Counted from the stretch's first letter, positions 50,998 to 64,000 are shown. The stretch is DNA of 64,000 bases from Cutaneotrichosporon cavernicola (GCF_030864355.1 NC_083396.1:186001-250000), one strand, 5' to 3'. Translations and numbers: made by a program. Notes: a model not told the origin generated them from the sequence alone.

Positions 50998-52087
50998 ATG
51001 CTCCGCTCCGCCCTTAGCTCGCTTGGGCTGTTCCGTCGACCGACGCCGTCGTTCGCTCCGGCGGCGGCTGTCTCGCCGATTGCTGCGATGGGTGTGCGGT
51101 TCCGTGGGCAGTTGGCGCCGAGGAGAACAAAGTACCGCAAGAGCCAGAAGGGCCGTCCATCTGTGAGGTGCCAGGTATAGACCGATGAGCTGACAATAGT
51201 TCCCTACTGTGAGTGGTCATGCATGGCGTGGAGGAACGGATTCGATCAACCCAACCCAATAACAGCTGGCCTAGCGTCCCGATGACCAGTTATGCCGAGC
51301 GCCGCAGACGCAACTTGGCTCGCATCGCGGGCGACCTGCTGTTCACACTTTGCCTTGCTATGAGGTCGCAGATCGCAGATCGCAGACCGCATCGCTTTGT
51401 CTCCTCTACAGCTCACTTTCTTCGATGTCTAGCTGACCCCAGGGCGGCTCCATCAAGGGCACAACGCTCCAGTTTGACGGCTATGGCCTTCGCCTGCTCT
51501 CGGCGGTCCGCCTGACGGCCGCGCAGCTCACCTCGATCCGCGAGTCGGTCAAGCGCAAGATCAAGCCGATCAAGGGTGCTGAGGTGCGTGTTAGCGAGAG
51601 TATTGGGGCTGGAGTCATGTTCTCGGCGACGTCTGCCCGAATCTCATGCATCGGCATTCGTGACATGGTCATGGCTCACACGCTCCCGATTCCCTCCCTC
51701 GCTTAGCTCGACGTCGACTAACCGCAGTTTTACCTCCGTGTCTTCCCCGACGTCCCCGTCTGCGTCAAGGGCAACGAAACCCGTATGGGCAAGGGCAAGG
51801 GCGCCTTTGAGTATTGGGCGTGTCGCGTCCCCGCCGGCCGCGTCGTGATGGAGGTTGCTGGCGGCGACATCCGTGAGGAGGTTGCCAAGCAGGCCCTCAA
51901 GCTCGCCCAGGTCAAGATCCCCGTCAAGACCGAGTTTATCTCGCGCAAGACGCCGCCACGTCTCGGAACACTCGTGTCTGGCGAGCTCAGCAAGCCCGAG
52001 GAGGCGCAGAAGCTCGTGACCGTTCAGCCCCAGCTCAGCCCCGTGCTTCAGAGCTTGCAAGCGCGGTCTGCGGCTGCGTCGACATAG
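50998..52087 (+). CDS. MRPL16: Mitochondrial large-ribosomal-subunit protein uL16m (MRPL16)
   Basis: Exons 50998-51162, 51200-51208, 51443-51583 and 51728-52087 give 224 residues. An N-terminal presequence ([19 protein letters not shown]) precedes [22 protein letters not shown]. The core [19 protein letters not shown] and [27 protein letters not shown] are classical L16 motifs. Exon 2 is a 9-nt microexon (Phe-Pro-Thr) that restores the segment before GGS. The protein binds near the 23S-like peptidyl-transferase centre in mitochondrial ribosomes. Introns two and three are 234 and 144 nt. The gene starts 200 bp from ATP19, in divergent orientation, joining two mitochondrial components on one short promoter region. 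Confidence 0.92.
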
Positions 52088-52498
52088 AGCGTAGTAGAGT
52101 AGAGTAGCATGGCATTACCCTTATCACGCAATTGGAGCTGGGAGGGAGAGCTTGTGCTGCTGCGGCAGGGTAGACGGTGCGCAGGCCAAGGGCTTGCAAG
52201 ATGGCGTCTCCGGTAAACTTGCGACTTGAGATGTCTGATGCTTCTGTTTGGGATCTGTGCGCTGCCGGCAGTGGACGAATCCACTAATAAGCGGGAGCAA
52301 AAAGCATTAGCCGTTGTTATTCTGAGAGCTGCAGAGTTAAGGGAGTTTATTTGTACAGCCTTTACTCCTCCCGCCACTCAACGTTTCACACATTAGCCTG
52401 TTGCGCAGTCTCTTCCTTTCTCAACCACTCTTACTTTCTCAACCACAACCACTTTATCAGAAGAACATCATCCTCACCTCTGGAACCCCACATTCATT
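52088..52498. other. Intergenic region, nothing recognised
   Basis: 410 bp between genes on the same strand. C/T- and A-rich leader sequence with repeated TCTCAACCAC (about 52425-52452) precedes 52499. No gene was seen. Confidence 0.45.
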
Positions 52499-53652
52499 AT
52501 GAAGCTCTCCCTCGCCGTCGTCGCGCTAGGTCAGTTGGCCACCCAACCCGCATTTCCCACACCCCTTCCCACTCCGCCCAGAGTCTGACCCCAGCCGCGG
52601 GCGCGCACGCGTTCAACGTCCCCCCCGAGGCCGACTTTGACTTTTCGCGTTTCCGTGTCGGTCACACTGGTGTAGCGCGTGACCTCAAGGAGCGCGAAGC
52701 CGCCCCTGCTCCCGAGGCTGAGGCTGCGGCCGAGGGTCGTAACCCCCGCTATGGCCACCAGAACCAGTACAACGCGCCAATCTTCGTTGAGACTGGCCGC
52801 TTGCCCAGCAAGGGTGAGCGCCGGCCATGCCACGGCAAGCACGGCAAGGGCGGCAAGGGCGGTTTCCTCTCGAGCCTGCTTACTCGTCTGGGCTTTGTCT
52901 CGCCGCAGCCATTCGGCGGCATTCGCTCTGTTCCTCAGGGCGAACACCGTCTGCACCACGGCCACGGCCATGATGCGCCGCAGAAGACCAAGGACTCGGA
53001 GGCTCCCGAAGCTGGGTTTGCGCACATCCTCCCGATCTTTGGCGAGGGTGAGCCCCACAGGGTCGTTGGCGAGTACCAGCCCTCGAACGGTGCCGAGACG
53101 TTCAAGTGGATCGTCGACGAGTTTGGAAGCATTGCCGACCTCGAGTCCGAGGAGCCCGAGCCCGAACACAAGCACAAGGAGCACAAGCACAAGGAGCACA
53201 AGCACAAGGAGCACGAGCACGGCAAGGAGCACAAGCACAAGGGCAAGAAGAACAAGAACAAGAGCAAGGGCGGCAAAAAGTACAAGCACAAGCACCACAA
53301 GGACAAGGGCAAGATGTACTCGCTCAAGAAGGCAGGCAACAAGCTCTGCGACGCGCTCGCCGAGCTTCCCCCCGCCCTCCGCGGGTTCGTTGTAGGCGCG
53401 CTCATCGGGTCCATGTTCCAGGTTCTGTTCTCTCTCGTCTTCCTCGCTGTCCGTCTCCGCAGGCGCAAGTCGTGCGAGGCGCGTCGCGTCCGTCGCGCTG
53501 AGCGCAAGGAGGCGCGCAAGGCCGCCAAGGCCGCGTACAAGGCCAACAAGGCGGCTAGGAAGAGCAAGGCCGCCGAGGCTGGCTACGACGAGGAGGAGGC
53601 GTTACCCTCGTACGCCGAGGGCGAGACTGACGCGCTTGTCATCCGCCAGTAG
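52499..53652 (+). CDS. Secretory type I membrane protein with His/Lys repeat, unknown
   Basis: Two exons (52499-52529, 52595-53652) give 362 residues. The join restores a signal peptide (MKLSLAVVALAAGAHAFN). A lumenal region with FDFSRFRVGHTGVARDL follows. Near residues 210-265 a charged repeat of KEHKH units merges into a Lys/Gly-rich stretch. One TM helix (FVVGALIGSMFQVLFSLVFLAVRL) precedes a short basic cytoplasmic tail rich in Arg/Lys/Ala that ends with an acidic section. The repeat suggests metal or polyanion binding, but this is only inference. No domain was recognised. The first intron (65 nt) ends at the second CCCCAG, fixed by frame and by the signal peptide. Confidence 0.8.
53164..53268. 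repeat. Coding tandem repeat (KEHKH units)
   Basis: The 15-bp unit AAGGAGCACAAGCAC is repeated in frame several times in the membrane-protein gene at 52499, then decays into Lys-rich codons. Confidence 0.9.
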
Positions 53653-53918
53653 GCGCCATCGCTACGCGTCCCATCTATCCCTACATATTCTTCCTCTCCA
53701 TGCGATAGGGTTCCTGCTACGTCAGGACTCTAGAAATCGCTTATAAACACCCTGTTGAATGTATCCGTGTTGAGTACGGAGCGCGAGCACTGCGGTGTGA
53801 CGAACTCGTCTATTGTGGGCACTGCGGTGTGACGGACTAGTCTATTGTGGGAACAGGCCTTTGTTACTCACACCACAACCCCTCTAAGGCTATCTCACAT
53901 GCATACTGAACCTATAGT

Positions 53919-55378
53919 CTACGCCTGGGCGGTCTCCTCCTGCTGCTCCTGCTGGCCCTGCTGCCGGCGCTGCTGCGGCCTGCGCTGGTTGGTGATTGGC
54001 CCCTGGGCGGCAACCTCCTCAGCGCTCTCAATGGTGACACGGGCCTCGGCAACAGCGACCTTCCACTCGCCAAGGCGCTTCTCAAGGAGCTTCCACTCGT
54101 CGGTGCCAAAGCGGCGGGTACCGCGCGAGCTGACCGAGATGATACGGACAAGGCTCTGGGGCTGGCTCAGGCGGGCCTGGAGGAGGCCGGCGCGGATCGC
54201 GTCAATAACCCAAGCCTCGACCTCGGCCTCGTCGACCTTGAGGGCGCCCGCGAGGTCGGCATAGCTAATCTCCTTTGTCGCGCTGCGGGCGGCCAGGGTC
54301 GTCAGGGCGACGAGGCGGACCTTGCGCAGGACCTCGTCGGCGTCGAGCCCAGCAACACCAAGACTGTCAACGTACGCGCCGTTAGCCTTGGCCCACGCTG
54401 CGGCCTTGTCGACGGCAGCGAGCTCGTCGACCTTGGTGAAGAGGTCGACAAGCTCGTCGGCGTGTCCCGCGAGCGAGTCACGCGCACCCTGCACCTTGAG
54501 GATGTCGTCGACGTCGAAGCGGTTGGGGACGGCGAGAGCGAGAGCGAGAGCGTGCTCGGCCATCTTGCCGTCCACTGCGCGCTCGAGCGCCAGAACCGTC
54601 AGGTCAAGGGCGCGAGCGAGGTCACCGGCCTTCTCGTACACGCCAGCAGCCTGGGTGAGGAACGCGACCTTGTCCGCCTCGGACGTGGACCACTGGCTGA
54701 GGGCAGGGTTGAGGATCGCGGGAGTCAGGGGGAGGGCGGAGAGGTCGTCGGCTGCGCCGAGGAGCGTGATGAGGGTCAAGAGGACGGCGGGGCGGAGGGG
54801 AGACTCTGCGGGGAAGAAGTTGTACGAGTTGGTCAGGCTGGAGTCAGAGTCAGCATGCCCTCTGGTCCTTGTGCTTATGTGCCACTCACATGCGCTCGGC
54901 GATCTCGACCTTTCCTGGCCGTCCGGCCTCTGCCGCCGCCTCGCCGCCAACGCGCACCGCCTCCGCCACAGACTTGACGAGCGTGGCGTAATCGGTGCCA
55001 GCAGTGTCAAAGTTGTCCGCAATCACATGTTGCAACAAAAGGCTACACGACTCGGCCTCTGTATTGTCAGTGCCGACTTGACATGAAACTAACCTCCCTC
55101 CTTTGCGGCCTCGAGTGCGCCCTTTGTCTCGACAAACGTGTCAACGACCTTGCGCACAATCTCGCGCTTGGTCTCGACAGTAGGTTCGGTGCCATCGGCA
55201 GGTTTGAGCTGCTTGTCAAACGTGTTCAGCAGCTCGCGCGCAGCAACCTGCTCGGCGGGCTGCATCGACCGCGAGGCATGCTGCAGCGTCTCGGCAATCT
55301 GGTGTCAGATAATCCGCCAAAAAACCCCACCTGTGACCGGAAGGGCAGCTCGGGGGCAATGGCGACACAGTCGGACAT
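53919..55378 (-). CDS. Eukaryotic translation initiation factor 3 subunit M (eIF3m)
   Basis: Four exons (55378-55331, 55298-55094, 55058-54890, 54837-53919) give 446 residues. The centre has alpha-helical repeats (LTNSYNFFPAESPLRPAVLLTLITLL), and the C-terminal PCI domain includes LTTLAARSATKEISYADLAGALKVDEAEVEAWVIDAIRAGLL, the winged-helix signature of eIF3m/CSN7 proteins. It ends in a Gln-rich tail (PQQRRQQGQQEQQ). The subunit helps eIF3 bind the 40S ribosome in the cytoplasm. Start at 55378 gives MSDCVAIAPELPF. The gene is divergent from the prefoldin gene across 222 bp. Alternative CSN7-type identity is less likely given length and N-terminus. Confidence 0.88.
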
Positions 55379-55600
55379 GATGAGGTCGCGGCGCTGTCGG
55401 TGGTTGCGGCGAGCAGCGTTTTGGTGAGGTGGTTAACAGCACAAAAGAACTTGGGATCAACGCCACGGCACTCCGAAATTTAACCCCGCGGGTTTTACCA
55501 CGTGTAGCGTACATGTCACGTGGCGAGGTTCACCTTGGTCGTCATCTCAAGTATCCAAGTGTCCAAGTCATCAGTAGATACCAAAGCCTAGCAAACCACA

Positions 55601-56091
55601 ATGCCGCCAAAAGCAGACCCAGCAAAGATTTCATCACAGGACGTGCCGGTCCTGTTCCAGCGATACCGTACCGAGCTCCAGAACCTCGCGCAGAAGATCG
55701 GCGAGCTCGAGAGCGAGCTCGAGGAACATGCGTGAGTCCCCTCTGTGCTCTGGCTTGCCTCGTCCAATTCCCGCAGTGGCGAGCTACTACCTTCTCGTTG
55801 ACAACGAGCTCACCCCAGACTCGTCCTCGGAACACTCCAGCCACTGACCAAGACGGAGCCCGAGCGCACATGCTACCGCCTCATCGGGGGCGTGCTCGTG
55901 CAGCGCACGGTCAAGGACGTGGTGCCTGCTCTCGAGACCAACTACGGCGGGATTAAGGAGGTGCTCGAGACGCTTGTCAAGACGTACAAGGGCAAGGAGG
56001 AGGAGTTTAACGCGTTCCAGCGCGAGCACAAGATCCAAGTGAGAAGATGAAGCCGTCGACAAGCTGACACCAGATGCCGGGGCGTGCTTAG
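55601..56091 (+). CDS. GIM4: Prefoldin subunit 2 (GIM4)
   Basis: Three exons (55601-55731, 55819-56038, 56074-56091) give 122 residues. The N-terminal helix (VPVLFQRYRTELQNLAQKIGELESELEEH) and C-terminal helix flank LVLGTLQPL, TCYRLIGGVLVQRTVKDVVPAL, the diagnostic beta-prefoldin core ('CFRLIGGVLVERTVKEVLPAL'). Prefoldin is a hexameric cytosolic chaperone delivering actin and tubulin to CCT. The last exon codes only MPGRA-stop (18 nt). Intron 1 is 86 nt and contains an alternative CCCGCAG acceptor that would break the frame. Confidence 0.92.
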
Positions 56092-56292
56092 GAGTGTACT
56101 ACCACAGATACCCGTCATGTATACCCTGTACGCATGCATCTAGCTTTCAGTTCTGGCGTGGTGAGGCCAAGGTCCTGCTTCGACAGCGTTCCTGACAACA
56201 CTCCACACCCCATCCCCACCCCACCCCATCTCCTATGCAAGATACATGGCATGGCCTACAGTCTTCTTCCATCTCATTTACACACCTCACGC

Positions 56293-57557
56293 TTAGACGC
56301 GCTCAAGGACGATGGCAATGCCCTGGCCACCGCCAATGCAGGCACCACCAAGACCCCACTTCTTGTCGAGGCGGATGAGGTTGTGGACGAGGTTACCGGT
56401 GATACGGGCGCCCGAAGCGGCGAGGGGGTGGCCGACGGCAACGGAGCCACCAAAGAGGTTGGACTTGTCGTTGGGGAGCTCGAGCTCCTTCTGGACAGCG
56501 AGCCACTGAGTCGAGAAAGCCTCGTTAATGTCAATAAGGTCCATGTCGTGGACGCTCATGCCGATCTTGGCGAGCGCCTGGCGGACCGAGACGGCGGGGC
56601 CAATGCCCATAATCTCGGGCGAGCACGCCGACCAGCTGTACGAAGCAATACGCGCAAGTGGCTTGAGGTTGTACTTTTTAACAGCGTCCTCTGAGACGAC
56701 AATGTTGACGGACGCGCCGTCACAGATACCAGAGGCGTTACCGGCGGTCACAGTGCCCGTCTTGGGGATGAAGACGGACGGGAGCTTCTGGAGCGACTCG
56801 ATGGTCGTCTTGCCCTTGGGGTGCTCGTCCTTGTCGACGACAATGTCGCCCTTACGTCCCTTGATAGTCACGGGCGTGATCTCGTCCTTGAACGCACCGG
56901 CAGCGAGACCCTCCTGGTACCGCATCTGCGACTGGAGAGCGTAGTTGTCGGCCATCTCACGCGTGATGCCGTACTTCTGAGCGAGGTTCTCGGCGGTAAT
57001 GCCCATGGGGGTGGGCTTGCCATTAGGGTTCTGGTCGGTGAGACAGGCGAAGAGCGAGTCCTCGAGAGTCTGGTTCTGGCCGAACCGCATGCCCCAACGC
57101 GCCGCGCCGCCCAGAGTCATGGGCGCCATAGACATGGCCTCGGCACCACCAGTAAGACAGACGTCCGCCTCACCGAGAGCGATTGTCTGAGCAGCAGTGA
57201 TGGCGGCCTGGAAACCCGAGCCACAGAGGCGGTTAACAGTGAGGGCCGGCACCTCGTCGGCGAGACCGGAACGCAGACCGACATGGCGGGCGAGGTACGG
57301 CGTCGAGTTGTCCGTCTGAGTCACGCCGCTAATGTCAGCTAGATAGAGAAACGGACGCACCCAAAGAAAACCTGGTCGACCTCAAGCTCGGACGGAAGCT
57401 CGGCGAGGGCAGCGCGGCCCGCGATACCACCCAGCTCGGACGCCTTGAGGTCCTTGAGCGAGCCGCCGAAAGCGCCGAACGGCGTGCGCTTCGAGGCGAC
57501 GATGAAGGCCTCACGGCGGGGGATGTGGGAGACGAGGACACGGGCAGAGGCGCGCAT
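56293..57557 (-). CDS. 3-ketoacyl-CoA thiolase, mitochondrial ACAA2 type
   Basis: Two exons (57557-57361, 57328-56293) give 410 residues. The catalytic Cys is in NRLCGSGFQ, the active-site His in GHPLAASG, and the second Cys in CIGGGQGIA. FIVASKRTPFGAFGG and LARHVGLRSGL match the ACAA2 branch more closely than cytosolic ERG10. A short Arg-containing leader (MRASARVLVSHIPRREA) could target mitochondria. The enzyme cleaves 3-ketoacyl-CoA at the end of a beta-oxidation turn, giving acetyl-CoA. No PTS1 is present (ends LERV). It shares a 358-bp divergent promoter with the DCAF11-like gene. Confidence 0.92.
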
Positions 57558-57915
57558 AGTGACTGTTTTGGATCTTGGAGAGGAGAGTCGAGAGGCGGGA
57601 TGAGCAAGCGGAAGCGTGTGGTTTTGGCGAGGGCGACGGTGATGGTAGACCGGTAAAGGGAGAATACCGGGGTGGCAGACCTTGGCTCCAGCAACCGGTA
57701 CACCCGGTACACCCCGTACACGTAGATCAGAACCCGCTCTACGGCCGAAATCCTCACGTGTATCTCGCGTGGGATTTTTGTACAGTTCCACGTGACTGTC
57801 AGAAGGTGGAGTCGGTGGAGGTCGGTGGAGGTCGGTGGAGTCCGGTAAGGTGGCAAATCGGTCCCATGACGTTCATTGCCCGCAATGGCGGACACCGCGC
57901 AATCGCCCACTTGCA
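57558..57915. promoter_or_regulatory. Divergent promoter of thiolase and DCAF11-like genes
   Basis: 358 bp. It includes CCGGTACACC-type repeats (about 57700-57715), GGTCGGTGGA repeats (57812-57840) and a GGTGGCAAA sequence at 57849-57857, identical to the yeast proteasome-associated control element core. Whether it is used is unknown. Confidence 0.5.
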
Positions 57916-59948
57916 ATGAGCAGCCTCGACGAGTTTTACGACGATCTGGACGACGACCAGCTGATTGAGATGGACGAGGAGGGGAGCGAGTACGTCGACG
58001 CCCTCGATGCCTTGTTCAACATGTCCGACGACGAGGACGAGGACGAGGACGAGGGCGAAGACGAAGACGAAGACGATCCCGACGTACACATGGACGAGAG
58101 TGAGGGTGACAGCGAGGAAGAGGATGAGGAGGAAGAGCGTACAGGCGTATACATTGTCGAGCGGGACAGCGACGACAGCGATCAAGGTATCGAGCTCCGT
58201 ATCGACCCCTCAAACCCGGGACATGTCATGGAGATCCTCTCGCTGCTACGCCTGCACGCCGGAAACACTCAGCAGGCACAACTATCGCTTCGTCGCCTGG
58301 TTGGCATGCCGCGCGAGAGCCGGCGTAAACGCAAGTGGTGGAAACCGCAGGTGGAGCCGCATCCCGCTGGCCTTGCCCTACTGCGTTCAGGCGACTTTGG
58401 ACCTGTTGGCCCACCACGGAGCAAGGGCAAGCACCGTCGTCCGGGTGAGCGGTACGCGTTGCGAACAGCGCGTGGATGGCGCCCTTCTCAACCTACGATC
58501 CCAAACACCCACGGCACCGTTGTGGCCGAGTACGCGTCTGTGCCGTATGTCGGCCAGTTCTGTGGGCCCGACTATGGTGTCTTCTGTATGTGCACCCCCG
58601 ATTTATACTGATAAGATACCGCAACACAGAATTTCAAACTGTACTTGTACAACACGACTGCTCCGAAACACGAGGAGTGGCGGCAAGTACGTGGCGGCGG
58701 GACACAGGTCGTCACGGCCGGGTATCCGGGAGTCGTATCGGACGACGAGTCGGATGAGGAATGGCCGCGCGGCGGGCGGTGGGGACGCCACCCCGAGGCG
58801 GCGAGCAGTATGACTGCTCTCAAGACGGTACAGGGCGTCGAGGGGCGGTGGACAGTGACTGATGCGGACGCAAATCGTTCCGGCTCACGCATGATCTACT
58901 CGAGCATCACGCCGTTCGTGCACATGCTCCGGACTGATGAGCATGATAGTGAACACACGACACTCGACTTCCGCGCCGGTCGTCATGACCACTTTGGGAT
59001 CTGGAGCATCCGTTTCTCGGCGGATGGAAAAGAGGTCGTGGCCGGCGCGTCGAATGGCGATATCATGGTGTATGATATTGCAGCGGAACGGCGTACCCTC
59101 AGAGTCATGGGTCATGCCGACGACGTGAATGCTGTTTGTTTCGCCGACCAAAGTTCGACGAATATCCTCGTGAGCGGAAGCGACGACGGCTACGTCAAGG
59201 TGTGGGACCGCCGGTCTCTGTCGTCCAACATTCCCTCTGGAGTATTAGCTGGCGCCACTGAGGGGATCACATATGCCTCGCCGAAGGGTGATGGGCGCTA
59301 CATTGTGGCGAATAGCAAAGACCAAGCTGCGCGATTATATGATTTACGCAAGATGCGCAGCTGGCACGAATTCGACAACGAGCCCGACGGCGTCTCATCG
59401 TATGGCCAATCCCATTTCGACTGTAAGAAATCTCTCTTGCTAAAAAAACTGATTCAGACCGTGGCGATCGATACCTCAAGCCCGAACGCCTTGCCCACCC
59501 CCGCGACTGCTCCGTCATGACGTACCGCGGCCACAGCGTTCTCCGCACCCTCATCCGATGCCACTTCTCGCCCGTCGAATCCACCGGCCAAGCATACATC
59601 TACTCGGGCAGCGCCGACGGCATGGTCCACATCTGGTCTCTTGACGGGCGCGTCGTCCAAGTCCTCAACCGAGCTGAAAGTGTGCCCCTCCGTAACTCTC
59701 GTGGAGGATTTAATGACCCGAGCGCGCCGGCCCGGTCCCCCGCCGCCCACCCGTTCGGGAGGGGATGGGTCGTACGCGACGTTGCGTGGCATGCCCACGA
59801 ACCAACGCTCATGAGTACGTGCTGGGAAGTTGAGGGGCGGTTCCGCGACTGTGGCAGCGTCGCCAAACATGAATGGAAGGGACTCGGTAAGGGCGGCCTA
59901 GGCCTCGAGGACTGGGTTGACAAGGCGCGTGCGGAGCAGGAGGGATAG
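57916..59948 (+). CDS. WD40-repeat protein, DCAF11 (LEC14B) homologue
   Basis: Three exons (57916-58585, 58616-59422, 59458-59948) give 655 residues. The first 100 residues are strongly acidic (SDDEDEDEDEGEDEDEDD). A middle section RYALRTARGWRP and FYTATQNFKLYLY begins the propeller, followed by WD repeats such as FGIWSIRFSADGKEVVAGASNGDIMVYDI, INAVCFAD-like and VSGSDDGYVKVWD, and at the end YIYSGSADGMVHIWSL. DCAF11-type proteins are substrate receptors of CUL4-DDB1 ubiquitin ligases; the LYDLRKM segment may be the WDxR-like DDB1 contact. The intron 1 acceptor is AAG (58615), set by frame. Confidence 0.9.
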
Positions 59949-60274
59949 CGTAATACGTAGTTGTAGAATAGAATTCAAGATGTATCCGCCGTCGGCCGAG
60001 ACGCGTAGTGATGGCGACCTGCCTGACGTTTGGAAGGCTGGCCTGGCTCCAATGGTTCATGACTGATGCTACAGTGTTCGTGCCGGGCCTCGGACATGCA
60101 AGTGCCATGCATGTGTGGTTTGTCATGTTCATAGGATCCAATCCGGGTGACGGCGGAGTTAGTTCCACGGCCCCGGCATCGGGCCGGCATCTCGGCACGA
60201 CCGCCTACCTCCCTGCTCCACCGACCAAACTTGCACCCGCAACATGACATGCTCTGGAGTACAACCCACTCGGC
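59949..60274. other. Intergenic region, nothing recognised
   Basis: A 326-bp gap between two genes on the same strand. GCATGT/ACATGC elements occur around 60095-60115. No gene was seen. Confidence 0.4.
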
Positions 60275-61856
60275 ATGAACGATCTGAACGACATTGAGCG
60301 CGCGCCGTCGCGGCGTTCCCATTCATTACGTCCGATTCAGTCGAAAGGCGATGTAGCGTCCACGACTAAATCCGAACCAAGCACAGGGGCTCCACTCAAG
60401 CGCGAGGCGAGCGCGATCGAGGATACTGCCGCGGCGTTGGCGGCGGCGGACCCAGGCATCGAGGAGGAGAAGGAGGATAGCGGCCTGCCGAATGGAGGAT
60501 ACGGCTGGGTTATTGTGCTGTGTATCCTTGGCCTCAACGCTTGTACTTGGGGTGAGTCGCGGGAGGGATACTGACTCGTGGGAGGTGGCGTGGACGCGTC
60601 GCTACTAGAATACCCTCCCTCCCTCCCTCCTCCCGCCCCGCCCCTACTAACCCCAGGCGTCAACACAACCTACGGCGTCTTCTCCGCCTACTTTCTCCAG
60701 AACAACTACTACGGCGGCACCCAACTGGACTATTCCTGGGTCGGCGGCCTCAGTGCCGCCATCGCAGTCTTCCAAGGCCCCTTTGTAAACTGGATGGTCC
60801 GCCGCTTCGGATTCAAGACGCCGCTATACATCGGAGCTGTCTGCGTCGGCCTGGGACAATGTATGGCGGGCGTCGCCACCTCCTTTGCCGGCTTCATCGT
60901 GTGTCAAGGCGTCGTCTTCGGTATCGGCATGGGGTTTATTCTCGTGCCGTCTCAGCCGTTGATCGCGCATTGGTTCGACCACCGCCTCTCCCTCGCACAA
61001 GGTCTCGGACAGGCTGGGAGCGGTGTGGGCGCCCTCATCTTCAGCAACACCACTCCTATTCTCCTGCATAAATTGGGAGTCAAGTGGACGTACGTTATCA
61101 ATGGGTGTATTTGCTTTGCGATTCTTTTCCCGGCCGTTTTCCTGCTCAAGGGGAGGCATAAGGCCGTACAGGCGCGGAGTGCCCCGCTCGAGTTCAAGTG
61201 GTTCTGGCATCCGGGTTATCGGTGGATTCTCCTCTGGGCGTTTTTGACCAGTAAGTGGGATTGTTCTCTCTTCTCCCCCGCTAATCCCAGTGATGGGCTA
61301 CTTTATCACAATCTACACCCTCGCCTCATTCTGTACCGACGCGCTCGGCCTTTCCCAGAAACAAGGCGGCGCCGTGCAGTCGATCCTTGCGGCTGGACAA
61401 ATCGTCGGCCGTCCACTGTGGGGATACCTCCTCGACCGAGGAGGACGGGTCAACATGGTCGTGATATCCTACGTCATTGCGGGGATAACCACCCTAACCA
61501 TCTGGATGTTGGGCCGCTCATTCTCCGTCATGGCGTTATATGGATTCATAGCGGGCGCAACGAACGGGACAATCCACTCAGCCTCAACGCCTCTCTCAGC
61601 CAGTGTCGTCGGGTTACCAGACCTAGCCTCAGCACTGGCAATGTACTGGCTCACCCTCGGCGTGCCCAACCTCGTCGGCCAGCCTTTTGGCATCATGCTC
61701 GTCGATTACTCGCGCAACAAGCTGGGCAGGACCGGAGCATCAGCTTACACCATCAGTATAGGCTTTTGCGGGGGGTTGTACCTCGCCGCAGCGATTGTGC
61801 TTCTTGGCGCAAAGCGATATCTTCAAGGAGATTGGAAGGTGTTCAAGCGGACATAG
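60275..61856 (+). CDS. Monocarboxylate transporter-like MFS permease (MCH/MCT type)
   Basis: Three exons (60275-60551, 60657-61250, 61291-61856) give 478 residues. After a 75-residue Ser/Glu-rich cytoplasmic N-terminus comes NGGYGWVIVLCILGLNACTWGVNTTYGVF, the [D/N]-G-G-[YW]-G-W entry motif of MCT-family transporters. About twelve TM helices follow, including GVATSFAGFIVCQGVVFGIGMG and IAGATNGTIHSASTPLSASVVG. Family members move monocarboxylates, riboflavin or other small molecules at the plasma membrane; yeast MCH proteins do not all transport monocarboxylates, so the substrate is unknown. Intron 1 is 105 nt with CCCT repeats. Confidence 0.9.

Positions 61857-64000
<2,144 letters not shown>

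Overview
This 64 kb window comes from a gene-dense, GC-rich fungal nuclear genome. I infer a basidiomycete yeast, most likely Tremellomycetes and perhaps Trichosporonales. Reasons: almost every gene is split by very short GT-AG introns (28-50 nt) with CTRAC-type branch points just before the acceptor; coding GC is high; a tRNA-Lys carries a 24-nt intron; and the gene set is eukaryotic (proteasome lid, eIF3, prefoldin, mitochondrial ribosome, ATP synthase subunit K). No rRNA, CRISPR, phage or intact transposon was seen. About 36 protein genes and one tRNA are called. Exon joins were worked out by hand from phase and family conservation.

Layout. 1-9.5 kb: end of an unknown gene, an MSS116-like DEAD-box helicase, then three consecutive unrecognised multi-pass membrane proteins. 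9.5-17 kb: aconitase X, tRNA-Lys(CTT), a nitroreductase, a small orphan, an IMPACT-family protein and proteasome subunit RPN12. 17-28 kb: a G3BP-like NTF2/RRM/RGG protein, a cytochrome b5-acyl-CoA dehydrogenase fusion, a bestrophin-like channel, a METTL16-like RNA methyltransferase and an HGGG-type esterase. 28-35 kb: a 2.2 kb gene-free stretch, a secreted double-psi barrel protein, an F-box-like protein, an orphan and a DJ-1/PfpI protein. 35-44 kb: threonine aldolase, SDHAF2, a DUF1640/MCUR1-like protein, two small orphans, glutaryl-CoA dehydrogenase and a GRE2-like reductase. 44-50 kb: a ferric reductase, then a cupin and a Baeyer-Villiger-type monooxygenase transcribed divergently. 50-64 kb: ATP19, MRPL16, a His/Lys-repeat membrane protein, eIF3m, prefoldin 2, ACAA2-type thiolase, a DCAF11-like WD40 protein, an MCT-type transporter and the start of a class III aminotransferase.

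There is no operon logic. Genes lie on both strands, often in divergent pairs sharing short promoters (RPN12/G3BP-like, eIF3m/prefoldin, thiolase/DCAF11, cupin/BVMO). Many products are mitochondrial (GCDH, thiolase, SDHAF2, ATP19, MRPL16, DUF1640 protein), and acyl-CoA and amino-acid breakdown is well represented.

The most unusual features concern introns. There are 9-15 nt internal microexons in four genes, minisatellite or CTC-repeat expansions inside introns, and a triplicated splice donor in the GCDH gene whose two extra copies carry GC instead of GT.
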